Assembly (NCBI GenBank): GCA_041392475.1
Contig: JAWKLZ010000001.1
Span: 744,001 to 808,000 of the forward strand
Direction: 5' to 3'
Source: Chitinophagales bacterium
GTDB lineage: Bacteria > Bacteroidota > Bacteroidia > Chitinophagales > UBA2359
Length of the DNA stretch: 64,000 bases
Part shown: positions 19,427 through 28,514 of the stretch, piece by piece
How the letters are laid out: every line of letters starts with the position of its first letter
Numbering within the stretch: position 1 is the first letter of the stretch
Position numbers and translations under genes: made by a program
The notes under the pieces: model-generated
What the model saw: the letters and a program-made list of their open reading frames with translations, nothing else
What the model was told of the DNA's origin: nothing
Databases searched by the model: none

Positions 19427-20024
19427 TGGTATAAAAAGATACATATTCCCGCATACTTTGGATGTAGTGAATATCGTCAAATTTGAGGCGATGCACCCGA
19501 TGTTCGGATTTGACCAAAATGTAATCCTTTTCCTTTGAAGTATCACCCGTTTCCTCTGTATTTGAAGGAATTAAATTGGTAGAAGGATATTTGGTATTTG
19601 CAGCCACATTTTGAGCAGTTGCCTTCAATTGCAGCATTTCATTAGCTTTATTGACCGCCTGCACAAAGCGTTGAAAACTAAAGGGTTTCAATAAATAATC
19701 TGTCACATCCAAAGCATAGCCTTCTAGTGCATAATCGGAATAAGCAGTCGTAAAAATCACCAGCGGTTTTTGCTGCAAAGTCTTCAAAAGTTCGATTCCC
19801 GTCAATTCGGGCATTTGAATGTCCAAAAAAAGCAAATCCACTGTTTGTTTTTGCAACACTTCAATTGCTTCAATGGCATTTTTGCATTTTCCAACTAGCT
19901 CCAATTGCGGCAAACGTCTAATGAATGTTTCGAGTAATATCCTCGCAAGCTCTTCGTCATCTACTACTAAGCATTTTATAGTTGTGATCATTTGGTTATT
20001 TTTAGTTTTAAATGATTGAAATTC

Positions 20025-20154
20025 TCGCCCGTTCAAGTGTCCTCACTTGAACGAAATCCTTGCAGCAATTTTCCAAACTTGCGATTGTATAGAGGTAGGA
20101 GTGTGGACACTTCTCACAAGAATTTTGTTCAAGCCAAGAGTCTTGAACAGGCAA
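20025..20154. repeat. Dispersed hairpin element, copy 1 (long form)
   Basis: A hairpin with a perfect 9-bp stem (GTTCAAGTG 20031-20039, loop TCCT, CACTTGAAC 20044-20052) is followed by a second hairpin (GTTCAAG 20127-20133, CTTGAAC 20142-20148) and the end block ACAGGC. The first ~45 bases match a sequence at 28515-28560 with a compensatory base-pair change. It lies between the LytS kinase gene and its interrupted regulator and could affect their coupling. Confidence 0.6.
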
Positions 20155-20188
20155 TAAAAAAGCATCTGCCGTCAATCGCCCACTGTCC

Positions 20189-21232
20189 TCAAACCTCCAT
20201 CTCCAGTAATACCCGAAACCTTTTCCCATCTTCTTCAATCTGCAAATCATGTTTTTGAGGATACATCAACTCCAATTGACGTTTCACATTTTGCAGCCCA
20301 ATGCCCCCCGTTTTGTCTTTGGTAAACGCATGAGAAGGAATACTGTTGGTGACTTCAAACACAATTTTCTGCTCCAAAACCTTCAATCCGATGCGAATCC
20401 ACCCCTTATTTGTATCTTCAATTTTGCTGTGTTTAAAGGCATTTTCGATAAAAGGAACAAACAACAAAGGCGCAATCATCAAATCTGGGCGGTGTTTGTC
20501 AATCTCCACTTCAATATTCAGTCCACTGCTATCCTTCAATTTGTAGAGGTCAATAAAGTTTTCGATGTAGGTAATTTCTTTGTGAAGCGGCACTTTGTCT
20601 GCCTTACATTCATAAAGCATGTACCGAAGCATATCCGAAAGTTTGAGCAAATTATCAGGCGCAAGGTCGGACTTGATGACCGTCAGCGTATAGATATTGT
20701 TCAGCGCATTGAAGAGAAAATGCGGATTGATTTGAGATTTCAAAAAATTCATTTCCGCCTCCAATTTCTCCTTTTGAAGTTGGACACTTTCTTTCTCTTT
20801 GTTTGATGCGTAGCGGGCAACTTCAAATAAAGTACTGCCAATCAATGAAGTAAAAAAAGGCATAGAATAACTTATCAAACACATATTGAAGAATGACTGC
20901 GCCTTATCTGAATCAGCAAATGGCTTGTTGGGTTTTCTGCTAATGTATTCTGCCCATGGTGCTAAATCCCAGTCAAACAAAAAGACAAGTAGGGCAATCA
21001 ATAGAATTGCAGCAAAAATATAGGCAGTTTGTCTTTTTTGGAAATAAAGTTGAGGTAGCAACACTTCAAGGTTGATGTATATAAGGATGGCTATGCCCGC
21101 AAATGTTATCAAGCTGCGGTAAAATGTCTTGCTAAAAAAATTATCGGAGGAGAGAATAAGCGGTATCAGTAACCACAATCCTCCCCAAAACAGGATTTGT
21201 AACCAAGTGCGTTTTGCTCCAATGTAGTTCAT
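20189..21232 (-). CDS. LytS-type sensor histidine kinase
   Basis: The start is set at 21232 (MNYIGAKRTW) because the 18 upstream codons are poorly coding. The protein is 347 residues: four predicted membrane segments in the first ~150 residues, a short linker helix, then a His_kinase domain with the LytS/YehU signature (SQINPHFLFNALNNIY, with the phospho-accepting His) and an ATPase domain (PFIENAFKHS, GGIGLQNVKRQLELMY). It should sit in the inner membrane and phosphorylate the LytTR regulator encoded 197 bases downstream, which is broken by the intron; the kinase may now be without its partner. The signal is unknown. Confidence 0.9.
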   Translation of the reverse strand: MNYIGAKRTWLQILFWGGLWLLIPLILSSDNFFSKTFYRSLITFAGIAILIYINLEVLLPQLYFQKRQTAYIFAAILLIALLVFLFDWDLAPWAEYISRKPNKPFADSDKAQSFFNMCLISYSMPFFTSLIGSTLFEVARYASNKEKESVQLQKEKLEAEMNFLKSQINPHFLFNALNNIYTLTVIKSDLAPDNLLKLSDMLRYMLYECKADKVPLHKEITYIENFIDLYKLKDSSGLNIEVEIDKHRPDLMIAPLLFVPFIENAFKHSKIEDTNKGWIRIGLKVLEQKIVFEVTNSIPSHAFTKDKTGGIGLQNVKRQLELMYPQKHDLQIEEDGKRFRVLLEMEV

Positions 21233-21664
21233 GACGATGGGTTTTGTTTGTTTTCGTAAAATTGAAGTAAATAAACAGAAGCACAAAGTTTAATCAATGA
21301 ACAGGCTGTTTTTGTCAATGAAAAAAGATTCTAAGCCCAAATCGGTGAAATGAAACTTGGGAAGTTTCCTCTTTTGAAAAATCTCTAATTTATTTTGCTA
21401 AGAATCAATTTTTTAAGAAGTAAATTTTCAAAATCTTTACCCTTTTCAAAAAAAAGAACAAGTTTCATAGAGGAAATCACCTCGTTCATTGAATAATTTT
21501 GGCACAGGCTACAAATTGCGGCATTTTTGCAGTGTTGATAATCAATAACCGATTTTTCAACGTCACTTTACATTTCGCTTTTGAAGCTGTCAACCATAAC
21601 CGCATCGAAATCGAAACCTGTGACAATCATTATTTTTTTATCATTCTATTTAAAATCTCAAAAA
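21233..21664. other. Divergent intergenic region, 432 bp
   Basis: AT-rich, between the LytS kinase and the Spy-like gene. No promoter fully fits the Bacteroidota consensus; a TACATTTC near 21568 is one base off. No RNA gene or repeat was recognised. Confidence 0.4.
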
Positions 21665-22390
21665 ATGAAATTAGCAAGCAAATTAATGTTATCATGTTTG
21701 ATGTTGTTGTTGGGCGTAAGCTCTATTTACGCTCAAAAAGCCAACCACAAATTCGGTGACATGAACCCCGAAGAAAAGGCGAAAAAACACTCCGAAAGAA
21801 TGACCGAACAATTGGGGCTTTCGGATGCACAAGCCAACAAAGTCTATTCCATCAATTTGGAATACAGCCAAAAAGCAAAATCTCTTTTTGATGGCACTGC
21901 GGATAAAGAAGCTGCCAAAGAAAAGATGAAAGAGTTGAGAACCAGCCAAAAAGCTGCAATTGAAGCCGTTTTGACTCCCGCACAATTGACCAAATTACAA
22001 ACCCTTGAAGCAGAAAGAAAAGCCAATAGAGGAGAACACAAAGGTGGCTTCAAAGGTGGTAAAAAAGGAGGTCATGCGAATATGAACCCTGAAGAAAGAG
22101 CGCAGAAACACACCCAAAAAATGACCGAGGAGTTGGGATTGTCCACGACACAAGCATCTCAAATTCAGTCTATTTTGTTGCAGTATGGCAATAGAAAGAA
22201 AGTCCTTTGGGAAAATTCTACCGACAAAGAAGCCACCAAAGCGAGCATGAAGGATTTGATGAAAAGCCAAAAAGCAGCGATTGAAGCCGTTTTGACTCCT
22301 GCACAAATCACCAAAATGGAAGCCTTGAAAGCCGAACACAAAGCTCAAAGAGGTGAGCATAAAGGCGGCAAACGAGGAAGCCAGAAATAG
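21665..22390 (+). CDS. Periplasmic Spy/CpxP-like protein with internal duplication (DUF4890-type)
   Basis: With the start at 21665 the protein has 241 residues and a clear signal peptide (MKLASKLMLSCLMLLLGVSS, cleavage near AQ). The mature part is two near-copies of one ~85-residue unit: MNPEEKAKKHSERMTEQLGLS to AQLTKLQTLEAE, and MNPEERAQKHTQKMTEELGLS to AQITKMEALKAE. They are joined by a Gly/Lys/His-rich linker (GEHKGGFKGGKKGGH) that recurs at the C-terminus. Each unit has the helical LTPAQ signature of Spy/CpxP-type periplasmic chaperone or metal-stress proteins. The His/Lys-rich linkers might bind metal or anionic surfaces. It has a strong terminator, so it is monocistronic, and it precedes an outer-membrane barrel gene. 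Confidence 0.8.
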   Translation: MKLASKLMLSCLMLLLGVSSIYAQKANHKFGDMNPEEKAKKHSERMTEQLGLSDAQANKVYSINLEYSQKAKSLFDGTADKEAAKEKMKELRTSQKAAIEAVLTPAQLTKLQTLEAERKANRGEHKGGFKGGKKGGHANMNPEERAQKHTQKMTEELGLSTTQASQIQSILLQYGNRKKVLWENSTDKEATKASMKDLMKSQKAAIEAVLTPAQITKMEALKAEHKAQRGEHKGGKRGSQK

Positions 22391-22419
22391 TAGCATAGTA
22401 GAAAGTATTTAGGTTATCA

Positions 22420-22477
22420 ATAAGAGTACATCCATTTGTTGAAGCAATGAGATGAATGGATGGCTCTTATATTTTTT
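22420..22477 (+). terminator. Rho-independent terminator of the Spy-like gene
   Basis: Two stacked stems, ATAAGAG/CTCTTAT (22420-22426, 22464-22470) and ATCCATT/AATGGAT (22430-22436, 22455-22461), are followed by a run of six T. Confidence 0.85.
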
Positions 22478-22507
22478 AGAATAAATTCCCTTCTTTCAAT
22501 TCATTTA

Positions 22508-22658
22508 GACTTTGGACGAGGGAGCAGAGATGCGAGAAGTGAGATATTAATCATTTGATAATAAATGATTTACGATTAAACGACAAAAACAAGTAAATTA
22601 TTGATTACCAAATCTTGACATCTTGCTTCCTGCTTCTCACTTCTTTCGTCCAAAATTC
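22508..22658 (-). mobile_element. MITE-like element, copy 1
   Basis: About 150 bp flanked by near-perfect terminal inverted repeats (GACTTTGGACGA at the left; a degenerate TCGTCCAAAATTC at the right), with an internal inverted repeat (AATGATTTAC-type). Two further copies lie in the opposite orientation at 37170 and 56799. It has no coding capacity. The element reads through into an apparent N-terminal extension of the next gene (MTSCFLLLTSF), which is why that gene's start is placed downstream. Confidence 0.8.
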
Positions 22659-22680
22659 ATATTTAACCGTGCATAAAACC

Positions 22681-25509
22681 ATGAAAAACTTAATTTTAGC
22701 CCTAACTATTTTATTTACCAGCCTTTCTGCAATGGCTCAAAATGCAAGCCTAACAGGAGTCGTTCAGTCGCAAGCCGATAATACTACCCTGCCAAGCGCA
22801 CACGTTTCTTTGACGGGAACAGATGTGACTTTTGAGCAAACTGTTGTCACCAATCTTGATGGCGAATTTCGTTTTGAAGGTTTGGAGCGAGGTGCTTACA
22901 CATTGAAGGTGTCCTTTTTGGGTTTTGAAGAACTGCAAAAAAGCCTTGAAATCACCAAGAAAAACAATGATATCGGCAAACTTTTTTTAGCCGAAGAAGT
23001 AACCGAGTTGGAGGGTGTGGAAGTAAAGGAAAAACTGCCTATTGCAGTACAAAAAGGAGATACTACACAGTTCAATGCCAATGCTTTCAAGGTCAATCCC
23101 GATGCAAATGCAGAGGATTTGATCGAAAAAATGCCTACGGTCGTGATTCAAGATGGCAAAGTACAGGCGCAGGGGGAAGATGTGAAAAGGGTATTGGTGG
23201 ATGGTCGTCCATTTTTTGGTGAAGACCCCAATGCTGCACTCAAAAACTTACCTGCCGAAATTATCGACAAAATTCAGATTTACGACGAACAAAGCGACCA
23301 ATCCAAATTCACAGGTTTCGACGATGGACAAAGCAGCAAAACCATCAACATCATCACCAAAGGCAATAGCAAAAACGGACAGTTTGGCAAGGTCTATTTG
23401 GGGTATGGTTTGGACAACAAATATGCTTTGGGCGGCAATATCAACCTCTTCAATGGTGACCAACGCATTTCGATTATTGGTTTGTCCAACAATGTGAATG
23501 TTCAAAATTTCAGCACCGAAGATTTGTTGGGTGTTGTGGGAAGCAGTGGTAGCCGAGGAGGAAGAGGCGGACGTGGTGGTGGAGGTAGTAGAGGTGGTTC
23601 TGGTAGCGGTGGAAGTCGTGGTGGTGGTGGTTTTGGAGGAGGCAGCTCGGTAAGCGACTTTTTGGTGAATCCGAGTGGTGGAATATCTACAACCAGTGCT
23701 TTTGGCTTGAATTTTTCGGACAAATGGGGCGAAAAAATGGAAGTATCAGGAAGTTATTTCTTCAACAAAAGCAACACTGAATCCATCGAAAACCTGCAAA
23801 GGGAATTTTTGGATGTCACCGATGCCAGCGAAATTTACACGGAAAATAACAACAGCGAAAGCAACAACATCAACCACCGATTCTCGGCCAAATTGGACTA
23901 CAATATAGATAGCAACAACTCCATCACCATGCGTCCACGTCTGACATTGCAGCAAAACGATGGCTACTCAGCGACTTTCGGACAAACGGCTTTGGACAAT
24001 ACGCTTTTGAACCAAACGAGCAACAATTTTCTATCCGATTTGTCAGCAGTGGATTTCAGCAATAGTATTTTATTTCGCCACAAATTTGAGAAAGACCGCC
24101 GAACACTTTCGGTGAATGTGAACACAGGTTATACCGAAAAACAAGGTGAAAGCACTTTGGAGTCCGCCAATCAATATTTTACCGAAAGCATCAACGACTC
24201 TTTGTACCAACAATCTATTTTGGATGCTAATGGTTGGAAAGTAGGCGCAAACATTTCCTACACAGAACCTATTGGAGAAAAAAGTATGCTGATGTTGAAC
24301 TACAGTGCGGATTGGCAACAAGACAAATCGGACAAAAAAACCTATGATTTTGACCCCAATTCAGAAGGATTCGACCAATTCAACGAAAACCTTTCCAATA
24401 CTTTTGAGAGCCACGCATTTATCCAACAACTCGGTTTGGGCTACAACTATCGTCCCAACAAAGACCTGATGGTGATGGCAAGAGCCAACTTGCAGAAAAC
24501 GACTTTGGAGAGCGATCAACTGTTTCCTAATGAACGACTTTTGAAGCAAGATTTTACCACCGTTGTACCTTTTGCAATGCTTCGATACAATCTTTCCAAA
24601 CAAAAAAACATCCGTTTGGGCTACCGCAGCAACACCGATTTGCCGAATTTGGAACAGCTTCAAAATGTGGTCGACAACTCCAATCCGCTGCAATTGTCGC
24701 TTGGAAATCCCGATTTGACGCAGGCGTATCAACACAATATTTTCTCCAGATATTCTGCAACGAATACCGATAAATCCACTGTGTTTTTTGCGACTTTGAA
24801 CTTGACTTTCAGTGATAACTACATCGGGAGAAGCACCTATTTAGACCAAACTGATAATCCGATTTTTGACAACCTCACCTTAGCAGACGGCGTACAATTG
24901 TCGCAACCTGTGAACTTAAATGGATACAGCAAAATCCGTTCTTTTATTACCTACGGTTTGCCGATTAGCCCCATCAAGTCGAATTTGAACTTCAATATTT
25001 CGGCAGATTATACCAAACAACCTGGCTTGGTAAACGATGAACTGAACTTTGCGAACAACTCGACTTTTGGTTTGGGCGCAGTGTTGAGCAGCAACATTAG
25101 CGAAAAAGTAGATTTCACGATTTCTTCTCGCTCTAATTTTAGCAATGTCAACAACAGCTTGAGAAGTGACTTGAACACCAGCTACTTCAATCAAAACACG
25201 AGCTTCAAATTGACTTTGACTCCAATTGAAGGTTTGGTCTTGAGAACCGATTTGAACCATCAATCTTACACAGGCCTTTCAGATGGTTTCAATCAAAACT
25301 TCCTATTGTGGAACGCCAGCATTGGCAAAAAACTCTTCAAAGACAACCGTGGAGAAATTTCATTGGCGGTGTTTGACATCTTGAAGCAAAACAACAACAT
25401 TTCTCGTAATGTGACAAGTACGTATATTGAAGACAGTGAAACGAATGCTTTGCAGCAATATGCTCTCTTGACTTTTACGTATCAGTTGAAGCATTTTAAC
25501 ATAAAGTAA
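22681..25509 (+). CDS. TonB-receptor-like outer-membrane barrel protein with glycine-rich insert
   Basis: The start is placed at 22681 (MKNLILALTILFTSLSAMAQ, a signal peptide); upstream codons belong to the MITE-like element. The 942-residue protein has a carboxypeptidase-regulatory-like domain (about 22-110), a short plug-like region (GEDVKRVLVDGRPFFGEDPNAALKNLP split over about 165-195), then a Gly/Ser/Arg-rich low-complexity insert (about residues 285-325, repeated RGG and GGGS), and a barrel of the OMP_b-brl_3 class to the C-terminus (LLTFTYQLKHFNIK). Members are usually annotated as outer membrane beta-barrel or TonB-dependent receptor proteins of unknown substrate. It follows a Spy-like gene, an association that suggests envelope function, but each gene has its own terminator. 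Confidence 0.85.
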   Translation: MKNLILALTILFTSLSAMAQNASLTGVVQSQADNTTLPSAHVSLTGTDVTFEQTVVTNLDGEFRFEGLERGAYTLKVSFLGFEELQKSLEITKKNNDIGKLFLAEEVTELEGVEVKEKLPIAVQKGDTTQFNANAFKVNPDANAEDLIEKMPTVVIQDGKVQAQGEDVKRVLVDGRPFFGEDPNAALKNLPAEIIDKIQIYDEQSDQSKFTGFDDGQSSKTINIITKGNSKNGQFGKVYLGYGLDNKYALGGNINLFNGDQRISIIGLSNNVNVQNFSTEDLLGVVGSSGSRGGRGGRGGGGSRGGSGSGGSRGGGGFGGGSSVSDFLVNPSGGISTTSAFGLNFSDKWGEKMEVSGSYFFNKSNTESIENLQREFLDVTDASEIYTENNNSESNNINHRFSAKLDYNIDSNNSITMRPRLTLQQNDGYSATFGQTALDNTLLNQTSNNFLSDLSAVDFSNSILFRHKFEKDRRTLSVNVNTGYTEKQGESTLESANQYFTESINDSLYQQSILDANGWKVGANISYTEPIGEKSMLMLNYSADWQQDKSDKKTYDFDPNSEGFDQFNENLSNTFESHAFIQQLGLGYNYRPNKDLMVMARANLQKTTLESDQLFPNERLLKQDFTTVVPFAMLRYNLSKQKNIRLGYRSNTDLPNLEQLQNVVDNSNPLQLSLGNPDLTQAYQHNIFSRYSATNTDKSTVFFATLNLTFSDNYIGRSTYLDQTDNPIFDNLTLADGVQLSQPVNLNGYSKIRSFITYGLPISPIKSNLNFNISADYTKQPGLVNDELNFANNSTFGLGAVLSSNISEKVDFTISSRSNFSNVNNSLRSDLNTSYFNQNTSFKLTLTPIEGLVLRTDLNHQSYTGLSDGFNQNFLLWNASIGKKLFKDNRGEISLAVFDILKQNNNISRNVTSTYIEDSETNALQQYALLTFTYQLKHFNIK

Positions 25510-25551
25510 GTGGGAAGTGGGAAGTGGGAAGTGGGAAGTGGGAAGTGGGAA
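25510..25551. repeat. Six tandem copies of GTGGGAA
   Basis: A perfect 7-bp microsatellite (six units) begins directly after the stop codon of the barrel gene and before its terminator. It is non-coding here, so slippage would not change a protein. Confidence 0.9.
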
Positions 25552-25598
25552 AAGGGAGTTTTTTCAAAAAATAATGAATTTTGGGTTTGAATACATTA

Positions 25599-25634
25599 GG
25601 CGTTGGAGCATGAATAGCTTCAACGCCTTTTTTT
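25599..25634 (+). terminator. Rho-independent terminator of the barrel gene
   Basis: GGCGTTGGAGC pairs with GCTTCAACGCC (one G-U) around a 7-base loop and is followed by seven T. Confidence 0.9.
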
Positions 25635-25643
25635 GCCTTCTAT

Positions 25644-26186
25644 TTAGTTCGCCCTTGATTTTGAGGCATGAATCAAATGGTAGTTGTCACTATCATCTGC
25701 ATCTACTGTTGAAATAATCTTCAATAAGGTTTGCTTTACTATTTCCTGTTTTAAATGAGCATCTAACAATCTTACAATGTATTCCAATAGCACTCCTTTA
25801 GCCCACTCAATGGAAACTCCTTCCGAAATTTCAATTAAATTATTTTTTGCAAGAATTTTATGTACCCCTTTACAAATCAAGCTAATTGAGTATTCTTCAA
25901 TTAATTGATAATTAATTAAATTGGATGCCAAATATACATCTTCCCATTTATTTTCATCAATGCTTTTTAGCAATCTTTCTATCAATTGGTTATTGTTTTC
26001 AACACTATATTCAGCTTCTTCATTAACAAATAGGGAAGTCTTAGACATTTGATTAATAAATTCCTCACTAAGATTGAAAAACTCCTGCCATTCTTCCTCG
26101 CTTTCGATTTCCTCTTTGTTGCATAAATTTTCATACTTTCGATACGCTTGTTTTAAATTATTGTATTGTTGTGATAATTTATCCAT
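25644..26186 (-). CDS. Hypothetical helical protein
   Basis: The 180-residue protein has no signal peptide or membrane segment. It is rich in Glu, Lys, Asn and Leu, with a coiled-coil-like N-terminus (LSQQYNNLKQAYRKYENL) and predicted helices throughout. No family was recognised. It stands alone, with its stop codon close to the terminator of the convergent barrel gene. Reasonable length and codon pattern support a real gene; function unknown. Confidence 0.6.
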   Translation of the reverse strand: MDKLSQQYNNLKQAYRKYENLCNKEEIESEEEWQEFFNLSEEFINQMSKTSLFVNEEAEYSVENNNQLIERLLKSIDENKWEDVYLASNLINYQLIEEYSISLICKGVHKILAKNNLIEISEGVSIEWAKGVLLEYIVRLLDAHLKQEIVKQTLLKIISTVDADDSDNYHLIHASKSRAN

Positions 26187-26478
26187 GTTTTGTTTTCTTT
26201 TGAGTAGCGAGTTATTTAATTTGTAAGAGTTTTACACATACTAAACCAAATATCTATTTTTTTATTTTTATAGCATTAACAAGTGCTCATTTTATGGCTT
26301 AATCGTTATAAATTTATACTAACCTTTTAGGTAATGGCAAATCCTTTTCATATTTGAATGATTCGCAGGGGGATTATTTGCAGTCGAGAAATGGGACTGT
26401 GAGTTGGGTGGAGTGAAATAGGTGTAAGACGTGAAATTCATAGTTGGACTTTTGAAAATTAATCGGGTAATGTGTTTC

Positions 26479-27897
26479 TTATGTCTTGAGTCCAATACTT
26501 ATATCCAAATCATCCTCCAACATTGCAGCCCCTTCACCAACCTTCACCTTCGACAAAATAGACTCCAAAATCGGCAACATATTGTTGAGGCTCTTGGTTT
26601 TAATCAGAAAATTCCAAACAGGCTCAAATTTTTTCCAACCGCCTGTATAGAAGAAGTGCTTCAATTTGTGCTTGTGCGATTCGTGTTGAAAACTCGATTT
26701 GAAGATGTTCTTCCAACTGTAAAACTCCTTGTATGCCCAATCGTAGCCGTTTTTGAGTTCCTCCGCCGACAATTTGATGGTTTGATAGACCACATTTCGG
26801 GTATCGTACAAATCCCAATTTTTGGTTAAAATGCGACCTTGCGCTTCCATATCTTTGTAGAGTCGAGTGCCAGGATAAGGAGTCAAAACGTGGTAGGTGG
26901 AAGTGGTCAAGGCATTTTCAACACCCCAATCAACGGTTCTTTGGAAGACATCGGGGCCGTCATCGTCCAGTCCAAAAACGAAGCTACCATTTATCATAAT
27001 ACCCAAAGAATGAAGGCGATTGACCGCTTTGATATAGTCTTTGTGGAGGTTTTGTTTCTTGTTGCTTTGTTTGAGGTTTTCGGGTGAAAAAGTTTCAAAA
27101 CCTACAAATAAACTACGCAATCCCGCTTCTGCCGCCTTCTCAATCAAATCTCCTCGCAGTACCGAATCTATAGTTGCAGCCGCTTGAAAAACCCGATTCA
27201 TGCCCTTCATTCCATCAAACAAGGCGGTCGCAAATTTGGAATTTCCGAGCAGATGGTCGTCCAAAAAATAGAGGTGTTTGCCTGGCAATCGGTCAATTTC
27301 GGCCAAAGCATCATCCACTTGTTGGGTGTAAAAAGTTCTGCCTCCTTCAAAAAAAGCGTCTTTGTAGCAAAAGTCGCAATGGTGTGGACAGCCCCTTGTC
27401 ACGACAATTGAGTTAGGCACTAAATAGCGGTTGCGTTTGATTAAATCTCGTCTGATTGGAGGGATTTTATCCAAGGTTCGTATAGAGGAATTGTAAACTT
27501 TTTTGGGTGTGTTGTTTTTGAAGTCCTTCAAAAATTGAGGAAAAGTTTCTTCCCCTGGGCCCATGAAAATCGAATCTGCGTGTTCTGCCGCTTCAAAAGG
27601 CAAAGAGGTGACATGCAAACCGCCCAAAATCACATACGCCCCTCGACTTCGATAGTGGTCTGCAATTTTATAAGCACGGTAGGCATTGGTGATATATACT
27701 TGGATAACTACTAAATCGGGGAAGTCCTCTAAGTTAAGTGTTTCAACGTGTTGGTCTTGCAGGTCGATTTCATCGTTTGGTGAAAGGTAGGCGGCCAAAG
27801 TTGCCAAGCCAAGCGGCGGAAACAAGGAGTATTTGATGGGTCGCCAAAATGGACTTTCTGCTTCTGCCAATGCGGGTAATATCATTTTGACTTTCAT
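26479..27897 (-). CDS. B12-binding-domain radical SAM protein
   Basis: This 472-residue protein has an N-terminal cobalamin-binding-like Rossmann domain (about 1-150, with VIQVYITNAYRAY and YVILGGLHVTSLP) and a radical SAM core with the CxxxCxxC cluster motif (Cys170, Cys174, Cys177 in GCPHHCDFC). Other core elements are LYFLDDHLLG and LFVGFETFS. The C-terminal ~120 residues are less conserved. It resembles the BchE/HpnR-like group of class B radical SAM methyltransferases or cyclases acting on lipids or secondary metabolites; the substrate is unknown. It starts 7 bases after the sugar-transferase gene and is surely cotranscribed with it. Confidence 0.85.
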   Translation of the reverse strand: MKVKMILPALAEAESPFWRPIKYSLFPPLGLATLAAYLSPNDEIDLQDQHVETLNLEDFPDLVVIQVYITNAYRAYKIADHYRSRGAYVILGGLHVTSLPFEAAEHADSIFMGPGEETFPQFLKDFKNNTPKKVYNSSIRTLDKIPPIRRDLIKRNRYLVPNSIVVTRGCPHHCDFCYKDAFFEGGRTFYTQQVDDALAEIDRLPGKHLYFLDDHLLGNSKFATALFDGMKGMNRVFQAAATIDSVLRGDLIEKAAEAGLRSLFVGFETFSPENLKQSNKKQNLHKDYIKAVNRLHSLGIMINGSFVFGLDDDGPDVFQRTVDWGVENALTTSTYHVLTPYPGTRLYKDMEAQGRILTKNWDLYDTRNVVYQTIKLSAEELKNGYDWAYKEFYSWKNIFKSSFQHESHKHKLKHFFYTGGWKKFEPVWNFLIKTKSLNNMLPILESILSKVKVGEGAAMLEDDLDISIGLKT

Positions 27898-27904
27898 GGG
27901 AATG

Positions 27905-28453
27905 TTATTTTAGAGTGCCTTTTTGAAAGACGATTTTGCGGACTCGCTGTTTGCCAAAAATATTCATCAAAAACGAAAGGGCAACGATGCAGAAGTCCAC
28001 AAAAACGTTGGAGTGTTTGAGGTAATAGACATCCCAAAACCAAGAAGTTTTGCGGTGTTGTCCGCCATAGAGTTGGGCGAAACCCGTAATGCCTGGTTTG
28101 GTGTGCCACCGTTTTGCATGAAAATCATCGTCCCAATTCAGTCGCTCAATGTCGAATTGAGTCAAAGCCCTCGGCCCTACGATGCTCATGTCACCCTTTA
28201 GTACATTTATAAACTGCGGAAGTTCATCCAATCCCGTTTTTCTTAGCACCGCACCCGTTGGAGTCGGTGTGCCGCCCACCAAAGTCTGAAATTTCCAAAT
28301 TTTGAAGGGAATCTTGTTTTCGCCAATTCGGTCTTGGGTAAAAAAGATGGGATGTTTTTCTTTGAAGGTCAGCAATACCGCAATGATGGACATGGGAATG
28401 GAAAAAATGGTCAAAGCCACGAAGGAGAAAAATAGGTCGAAGAGTCGTTTCAT
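27905..28453 (-). CDS. Bacterial sugar transferase (undecaprenyl-phosphate type)
   Basis: With the ATG at 28453 the protein has 182 residues: one N-terminal membrane segment (MKRLFDLFFSFVALTIFSIPM), then the catalytic domain of the WbaP/WcaJ/PglC family. It shows FTQDRIGENKIPFKIWKF, the LRKTGLDELPQFINVLKGDMSIVGPRA core motif (here split for length) and KPGITGFAQL. It is the short form without the extra N-terminal helices, as in PglC. It would attach the first sugar phosphate to a polyprenyl carrier at the inner membrane. The radical SAM gene follows by 7 bases; no other polysaccharide genes are nearby. Confidence 0.9.
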   Translation of the reverse strand: MKRLFDLFFSFVALTIFSIPMSIIAVLLTFKEKHPIFFTQDRIGENKIPFKIWKFQTLVGGTPTPTGAVLRKTGLDELPQFINVLKGDMSIVGPRALTQFDIERLNWDDDFHAKRWHTKPGITGFAQLYGGQHRKTSWFWDVYYLKHSNVFVDFCIVALSFLMNIFGKQRVRKIVFQKGTLK

Positions 28454-28514
28454 TAGTAGGCATTTAGACGAAAGATAACAGACACAAGACAAAAGATATA
28501 AGAAAGAACACAAT

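Larger units (their letters stand above)
18525..19991 (-). pseudogene. LytTR-family response regulator, interrupted by a group II intron
   Basis: The 5' part (19991-19427) encodes a receiver domain with phospho-acceptor Asp57 (DLLFLDIQMP) and the first strands of a LytTR DNA-binding domain. The 3' part (18730-18525) encodes the rest (LYSLKQLEKDLPTDRFMRIHKSYIV). Removing 18731-19426 joins the parts in frame as SFYT-TQGQILSLYS, giving an ordinary 256-residue LytR/AlgR regulator. The intron is in the opposite orientation to the gene, so it cannot splice from this gene's transcript. The product is therefore a receiver with a truncated DNA-binding domain ending 6 residues into intron sequence. The ATG at 19991 (MITTIKCLVVDDEE) fits the family better than a start 15 codons upstream. 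It lies downstream of its cognate LytS-type kinase. Confidence 0.9.

Noticed and set aside
21513..21540. Sigma-54 promoter upstream of the Spy-like gene (TGGCAC...TTGC)
   Set aside because: The boxes are 10 bases apart instead of 5, so they do not match the -24/-12 spacing.
22615..22680. N-terminal extension of the barrel protein; the same for 37135-37212 of the dehydrogenase
   Set aside because: Both begin with the same residues (MTSCFLLLTSF) because they read through copies of the MITE-like element; good signal peptides start downstream.
23502..23723. Proline-rich 73-codon frame on the minus strand
   Set aside because: It is the shadow of the glycine-rich insert of the barrel gene.
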